From NCBI GenBank assembly GCA_016919605.1, contig JACXTQ010000052.1:1-9166 (forward strand): a DNA stretch of 9,166 bases. Reading direction: 5' to 3'. Under the pieces are notes generated by a model that had not been told where the DNA came from, ran no database searches, and worked only from the letters and a program-made list of their open reading frames with translations. The position numbers and the translations under genes are program-made. Position 1 is the stretch's first letter. The number at the start of each line of letters is the position of its first letter. Of the stretch, positions 5,644 to 9,166 are shown one piece after another. Origin of the DNA: Methylovulum sp. (lineage in GTDB: Bacteria; Pseudomonadota; Gammaproteobacteria; Methylococcales; Methylomonadaceae).

Positions 5644-7185
5644 CTATAACCCCTTTAACAACCGTAGCGAGAGTGTTTCGGGCAACTGATGGTCGCGCAT
5701 TTGAGTAGCGACGCTTTCATTGTCATAAGGCAATTGGATGAAGTTCACTTGCTTTTGTTGGCGGTCATAAATGGCAAATTGCGTTTTCGTGCAGCCATTG
5801 CGCGGTTGCCCCACAGAGCCTGGGCAAACCAGTGCTTGTTGATACGGGGATAACTTGACGGTTTGAGTGGTTAGATGCACGTCATTGCCTCTATTTCGGG
5901 CAAATACACCGGGCATGTGCGAATGCCCATGAAAGCATAATGCCATATCATTGGCCTGCATATAATCAAGATTGTCCTGATAAGTCATCAGGTAAACATA
6001 CGCATAAAAATAGTTTTCATCCATCGGTGCGCCATGCACTGCATACCAATTTTCTTGCTTTATATATAAAGGCAACGCATCCAGCCAAGCAAGGTGCCGG
6101 GCTGACAATTGGCCTATTGTCCACTGAGCCACCGCGCCCGCTTCTTTAGAAAAACCAAAGCGGGTGTTGCCGGTGGCGACCCCATGGTCGTGATTGCCCT
6201 TTATGACTTGAAAAGGTGACGCTTGCAAGCGTTCGATGCACTCTTTCGGTTGCGGGCCATAACCGACTATATCGCCTAAAACTATCCCTTCGTCAATCTG
6301 CTCGTCTTTAAGGTAATCCAGTACACAATTGAGCGCCGAATAATTGGCATGGATATCGGCCAATAACGCAAAAAAACGTCCGGGTGGCTTAGGTTTTGCC
6401 ATTTTGGCCACCGCCTCTGCCGTCAAACTGGCTGGTGATGGTTGTAACAATGCTCTGACCAAGCGTTTCAGTAATTGCTCTTTGTGCGCATTTGGCATAA
6501 ATAACGGCTGCAAATGCGCACAAACGATACGCACACACTCGGCATCGTGAAAAATGTCCTGTAATAATTGGCGTAAATGTTGGCCTAGCTCATCAATGAA
6601 CGTGTCGTCAAGCCAAGTGAAATTGCGGATAAGCACACCCAGCATGATCGAAAAGGCGACAAAATCATCCCAGGCATAATATTCGTCATCCAAATAATAG
6701 ACTTGCCCGTATGAAGACACGGCAAAGTTTGACAAGCCTTCATCCAGCTTTTCCCCCGTGCACCGGGCTAAGGTCAGATATAGCCTAAAAACGTCGGTGA
6801 GCAACGCCAGATTACGTTGCCGGTCTGCCGCTGACATGAGTTCAATATGCAAAGGCTTCAGGCGTGGGCAAACGCTGGCGATAGAGTGGGCACCTTCCGT
6901 GTCAGAGATAAGCAACCACGTTTTGTAAGGATGGTGGATGGCCATCCGGCGTTCGTTTTGTAAGGTTTTGTGTAGCCAAGCATGGGCATCATCGCCAGAC
7001 AACGCAAGATCGGCACGTATCTTGAGGACATCCTCTTGATTGACATGCAGTAAAGTGCCAGGACGGCCCATGAATGCCGTGCCACCTATTAATGCCTGTA
7101 CATCAGTGCTTAAAAGGCTATCCAGATAAGTGGTGTCATAATGGGGTTGCCCGTCAATCGAGCCGATAATGTCAATAGTCCGCAT
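5644..7185 (-). CDS. Fusion of kinase-like N-terminal domain and calcineurin-like metallophosphoesterase
   Basis: The C-terminal half of this 513-aa protein (about residues 270-490) is a calcineurin-like metallophosphoesterase with all five metal-site motifs: DIH (277-279), GD (304-305), GNHD (330-333), VHG (383-385) and GHSH (420-423). It resembles the YfcE/ApaH-like group, which acts on phosphodiesters, phosphoproteins or nucleotides; the substrate is unknown. The N-terminal half (about 35-240) looks like a diverged protein-kinase or aminoglycoside-phosphotransferase fold: VLKI (Lys55), NERR (Glu78), a hinge-like VCPRLKPL, then D148EGLSN153 and YLDDE (Asp166). The D-x4-N spacing, and 13 residues from Asn153 to Asp166, match canonical kinase catalytic and DFG positions; the glycine loop is unclear. 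Start: the ATG at 7185 follows AGGA; an upstream in-frame GTG (7209) has no ribosome site. It lies downstream of Roadblock copy 2. Confidence 0.88.
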   Translation of the reverse strand: MRTIDIIGSIDGQPHYDTTYLDSLLSTDVQALIGGTAFMGRPGTLLHVNQEDVLKIRADLALSGDDAHAWLHKTLQNERRMAIHHPYKTWLLISDTEGAHSIASVCPRLKPLHIELMSAADRQRNLALLTDVFRLYLTLARCTGEKLDEGLSNFAVSSYGQVYYLDDEYYAWDDFVAFSIMLGVLIRNFTWLDDTFIDELGQHLRQLLQDIFHDAECVRIVCAHLQPLFMPNAHKEQLLKRLVRALLQPSPASLTAEAVAKMAKPKPPGRFFALLADIHANYSALNCVLDYLKDEQIDEGIVLGDIVGYGPQPKECIERLQASPFQVIKGNHDHGVATGNTRFGFSKEAGAVAQWTIGQLSARHLAWLDALPLYIKQENWYAVHGAPMDENYFYAYVYLMTYQDNLDYMQANDMALCFHGHSHMPGVFARNRGNDVHLTTQTVKLSPYQQALVCPGSVGQPRNGCTKTQFAIYDRQQKQVNFIQLPYDNESVATQMRDHQLPETLSLRLLKGL

Positions 7186-7192
7186 GGTTCCT
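7186..7192 (-). promoter_or_regulatory. Ribosome-binding site supporting the start at 7185
   Basis: On the minus strand AGGAACC directly precedes the ATG at 7185 (AGGA ends 3 nt before it, a rather short spacing). The competing GTG at 7209 is preceded by a pyrimidine-rich stretch without any purine box, so the ATG is the better start. Confidence 0.5.
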
Positions 7193-7217
7193 AAAAAAAC
7201 TGGCGACACAGGTTAAG

Positions 7218-7247
7218 GGTATACGTCAAATGACAGGGCAAAGTAAA
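7218..7247 (-). promoter_or_regulatory. Possible promoter of the kinase-like/phosphoesterase gene
   Basis: On the minus strand TTTACT (7247-7242) and TATACC (7223-7218) are separated by 18 nt, each matching the sigma70 consensus at four of six positions. The start would be near 7211, about 25 nt before the ATG at 7185. The -35 box falls inside one arm of the palindrome at 7237-7292. Weak evidence only. Confidence 0.28.
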
Positions 7248-7292
7248 ATAGGGGACGGACAAAGCCGGATTGTCCGCCACTATTACTTTGCC
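7237..7292. repeat. 56-bp imperfect palindrome, possible REP-like element
   Basis: Outer arms GGCAAAGTAA (7237-7246) and TTACTTTGCC (7283-7292) are exact reverse complements, as are inner arms CGGACAA (7256-7262) and TTGTCCG (7270-7276). The stretches between them (TAGGGG and CCACTA) pair with one bulge and one mismatch, giving a long stem capped by a 7-nt loop. No T-run follows on either strand, so it is not a standard terminator. The GGGGACGGAC core resembles, from memory, palindromes associated with REP/RAYT transposases in proteobacteria; that origin is inference. It sits between Roadblock copy 2 and the kinase-like/phosphoesterase gene. Confidence 0.75.
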
Positions 7293-7319
7293 AGATGTCC
7301 ATGTTTTTGAAGGCTTGAT

Positions 7320-7339
7320 AAAAATCGCCAGGGCGGCGA
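7320..7339 (-). terminator. Weak intrinsic terminator after Roadblock copy 2
   Basis: On the minus strand a GC-rich 5-bp stem (TCGCC / GGCGA, loop GCCCT) is followed immediately by five T residues. It begins about 60 nt after the stop of the Roadblock gene at 7399. The stem is short, so termination may be partial, allowing some read-through into the kinase-like/phosphoesterase gene. Confidence 0.5.
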
Positions 7340-7398
7340 AAACCTAGCCACCCATTGGGGGGCCGCAAAAAGCGTGAACATCGGGCTTTAACGGTAAA

Positions 7399-7806
7399 TT
7401 AAGGGCAAAGCTGTGCGACCAGCGGCATATTTCTGCGCACTGCCGCCCAGCCCATCCCCAAATTAGTTTTTTTGCTGGTGATCAGGACGATTAATGAATC
7501 CGGCTTATCGGGGATGATTGCCATAAAATGCAAGGTGTTTTCGGTGGCCATCTGCACTTCCTTAATCATTTTTTCAACTTTTTTACCGCGCTGGCTGCTG
7601 AGTAACGATTCAATCGCCCGGACATTTTTACCGCGCATCATATCCACCGCCGCTGCGGCGACGGCATCCAAATATGAAGACGTGAAATAAGGTACATTGT
7701 GTGCCGAACCCAGCAATAACCCTGTTTCCAAATCAACCACCGCACACCCTAAAGCACCATCCACATCAGACAGCACGCCTTGCAAAAGATCATCTAATTT
7801 AGACAT
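7399..7806 (-). CDS. Roadblock/LC7 domain protein (copy 2)
   Basis: This 135-aa protein has the Roadblock/LC7 pattern: N-terminal helix (MSKLDDLLQGVL), strands ALGCAVVDLETGLLLGSA (about 18-35), a long helix through YLDAVAAAAVDMMRG, then VQMATENTLHFMAII and DSLIVLITSK (about 84-111) as the later strands, and a C-terminal helix ending in VAQLCP. It resembles copy 1 in fold but the two are clearly diverged in sequence; this one has a longer, basic central loop (RGKKVEKMIKE). By analogy with MglB and CvnB it should dimerise and act on the GTPase encoded just upstream. AGGAAA lies about 8 nt before the ATG. A 66-bp gap separates it from the GTPase gene, and the two probably share a transcript. Confidence 0.92.
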   Translation of the reverse strand: MSKLDDLLQGVLSDVDGALGCAVVDLETGLLLGSAHNVPYFTSSYLDAVAAAAVDMMRGKNVRAIESLLSSQRGKKVEKMIKEVQMATENTLHFMAIIPDKPDSLIVLITSKKTNLGMGWAAVRRNMPLVAQLCP

Positions 7807-7872
7807 TGTTCACATTTCCTAAAAGTAAAATAGATTGTTACCATCATCAAAAACAATGGCACAGGGATACCG

Positions 7873-8412
7873 CTAACCATACTCAAGTATGGCCAGCAAG
7901 GTATTCAATAATAGCCTGACATCCGCCAAGCTACGCGCATCGGCACGGACGACCGGCCACGGATCGCCCCGTTCCGCCAATGCACTGTAGTAGTCGTCAA
8001 TGCTTGGCTGCATGGCTTGGTCGTAATGGGTCACACCGATCACCGCAGGCCGTTGCAGCAAAAATGAATGGTTCAAATTTAAATAATAATCCAGCTCATC
8101 CAACGGGTGGTCATGGGTGTTATCAATCAGGACAATCAAGCCCAATGCCCCTTTGGTCAGCAACTCGGTCATAAACTCAAAGCGGCGTTGCCCTGGGGTG
8201 CCGTACAAATGCAGTTTGTCGCCGCCTTCCAAGGTTAGCTCACCATAATCCATCGCCACCGTTGTGGTCGGCTTACGCTTGATGATACTGTCTTCTGATG
8301 GTTTGACCTCAGTGGAAATAACGCTTTTTTCACTAATGGTCGTGATCGCTGTGGATTTTCCCGCCCCAACACAGCCAGTAAACACTATTTTGATTCGGCT
8401 ACTATCCTGCAT
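7873..8412 (-). CDS. Small Ras-like GTPase, COG2229/MglA-CvnD type (copy 2)
   Basis: At 179 aa this is close to a minimal GTPase domain. Motifs: P-loop GCVGAGKST (13-21), switch-I-like TTTVAMDYG (49-57), G3 YGTPGQRRFEFM (70-81), a G4-position THYD (128-131) and a G5-like RADARS (156-161). It shares long motif blocks with copy 1 at 4481-5185, including GTPGQRRF and LHLYGTPG, and the same TH-for-NK and Gly-for-Asp deviations, so the two are paralogues; it lacks copy 1's N-terminal extension. AAGGA lies 8 nt before the ATG. Only 16 bp separate it from the upstream partial gene, and the Roadblock gene follows, giving the order unknown-GTPase-Roadblock in one likely operon. Expected to be a cytoplasmic switch whose GTP state is controlled by the Roadblock protein. 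Confidence 0.94.
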   Translation of the reverse strand: MQDSSRIKIVFTGCVGAGKSTAITTISEKSVISTEVKPSEDSIIKRKPTTTVAMDYGELTLEGGDKLHLYGTPGQRRFEFMTELLTKGALGLIVLIDNTHDHPLDELDYYLNLNHSFLLQRPAVIGVTHYDQAMQPSIDDYYSALAERGDPWPVVRADARSLADVRLLLNTLLAILEYG

Positions 8413-8428
8413 AACTTCATTCCTTGCA

Positions 8429-9166
8429 TCAAAATTTTAGGCGGTCACGTATTTTTTTTAATACGTTTTGTTGTTTTAAATCAGTGGTTTTCTCGTGTAA
8501 TTGAATAGTGTCGGCTTTTTCGGTTAGACCAATAACGGTGCAGGCATTGTAAAAATCATAAACTGATGCTGGCGGATAGCCGGTGGTTTTGGCAATATCT
8601 GCCAACCTTATGGTATTGCTGTACATAAACGCCGCCAATTTAGCGTAGTGGCCGCATTCGGGTATGGCCAAATCCGGCCAGCGCAACAAATGCACAATGT
8701 CTTCGGGGGCGGTACCTTGCAATAAACGGCCTTGAGAGCTCTTAAAGGTTATGTACCAAATCAGGTTGTTCAGCGGCTGGGGCGGCAGTTTTGCCTTACC
8801 AACCAGCTCTTGCATTTCAAGGTTAGTAATCGGTTTGACTTGCGGGATAATACTCGGATCAAAATAAGGGATAAGTTGCGTTAATGACAATGGGCAATAA
8901 TAAATTTTTTGGCTAGGGTCAACACAGATTACAGCCGTATTGGCCTTAATTAATACAGGGTTGCTTGGATGTTCAAGCAAGACGCTTAACAAACCGTGAT
9001 CAGGGGTAAAACTAGCTGTGTCAGCGGGCGGGTCATCGGTCGATGCCGCTGGCTGGCTCTCTTTATGGGAAGGGGGGTGAGGGTCGCTTTCGCTGGAACT
9101 TGGGTTGGCCGGTTCAGGTATGGCATCCGCATCGACTGTACTTTCGATGGGTTTTTGTGCTCCCCT
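8429..9166 (-). CDS. Protein with Pro/acidic linker and possible winged-helix C-terminus (5' end outside window)
   Basis: The reading frame runs to the window edge without a stop, so the N-terminus is missing; a TTG at 8992 is internal, not a credible start. The visible 245 residues begin with about 58 residues rich in Pro, Ser, Asp and Glu, typical of a disordered linker. A folded segment follows from about SVLLEHPSNPVLIK to YFDPSIIPQVKP, then a helical C-terminal part. There, KLAAFMYSNTIRLADIAKTT followed by GYPPASVYDFYNACTVIGLT reads like a helix-turn-helix: helix, DIA turn, second helix, then a wing-like IGLTEKADTIQL. I recognise no named family. It lies 16 bp upstream of GTPase copy 2, so it is probably a dedicated partner. 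Its position and possible winged helix recall CvnC (DUF742) of conservons, but that is an analogy without visible sequence identity. Confidence 0.8.
   Translation of the reverse strand, partial: RGAQKPIESTVDADAIPEPANPSSSESDPHPPSHKESQPAASTDDPPADTASFTPDHGLLSVLLEHPSNPVLIKANTAVICVDPSQKIYYCPLSLTQLIPYFDPSIIPQVKPITNLEMQELVGKAKLPPQPLNNLIWYITFKSSQGRLLQGTAPEDIVHLLRWPDLAIPECGHYAKLAAFMYSNTIRLADIAKTTGYPPASVYDFYNACTVIGLTEKADTIQLHEKTTDLKQQNVLKKIRDRLKF

Noticed and set aside
7186..7209. GTG at 7209 as start of the kinase-like/phosphoesterase gene
   Set aside because: No purine-rich site precedes it, while the ATG at 7185 has AGGA; if the suggested promoter is real, 7209 would lie almost at the transcription start.
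7237..7292. The long palindrome as an intrinsic terminator
   Set aside because: No run of T follows the stem on either strand, and a better terminator candidate lies at 7320-7339.
8990..8992. TTG at 8992 as start of the protein upstream of GTPase copy 2
   Set aside because: The frame is open all the way to the window edge with protein-like Pro/Ser/Asp-rich composition, so the gene is cut by the window rather than starting here.

Overview
The window looks like chromosomal DNA from a mid-GC Gram-negative bacterium. Protein style, codon use and gene content suggest a gammaproteobacterium, possibly a Methylococcales-type methanotroph, but there is no rRNA or marker gene to fix the taxon. I see no tRNA, CRISPR array, phage gene or insertion sequence. 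Eight proteins are visible in full and two are cut by the window edges.

Layout: (1) Positions 1-984, plus strand, hold the C-terminal part of a hybrid histidine kinase (end of HisKA, HATPase_c, receiver). (2) It converges on a tight three-gene minus-strand operon (about 3949 down to 999). The order of transcription is an unrecognised 256-aa protein, then a fusion of a glyoxalase/VOC-like domain with a PCP_red-like domain, then an ABC1/AarF/UbiB-family atypical kinase with an extra C-terminal module. The genes abut (TAA|GTG) or overlap (ATGA). (3) Positions 3950-4480 are a largely AT-rich divergent intergenic region with candidate promoters and a perfect AT-only inverted repeat. (4) Positions 4481-5613, plus strand, carry a small Ras-like GTPase of the COG2229/CvnD type followed by a Roadblock/LC7 protein. 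(5) On the minus strand, converging on that pair, is a second module (9166 down to 7399): a protein with a Pro/acidic linker and a possible winged-helix C-terminus, a second GTPase and a second Roadblock protein. (6) Downstream on the same strand, past a weak terminator and a 56-bp imperfect palindrome, lies a 513-aa protein with a kinase-like N-terminal half and a calcineurin-like metallophosphoesterase C-terminal half.

The most notable content is the 4.4-9.2 kb block. Two GTPase-Roadblock pairs of the same gene order face each other with a putative kinase-phosphatase fusion between them. Roadblock proteins of the MglB/CvnB kind act on such GTPases, so the block may be a GTPase-based signalling system with a phosphorylation/dephosphorylation output. 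This is inference from domain content and proximity; no partner has been demonstrated from sequence alone. The second module (possible winged helix, GTPase, Roadblock) resembles in composition the actinobacterial conservon operons (CvnB Roadblock, CvnC DUF742, CvnD GTPase).
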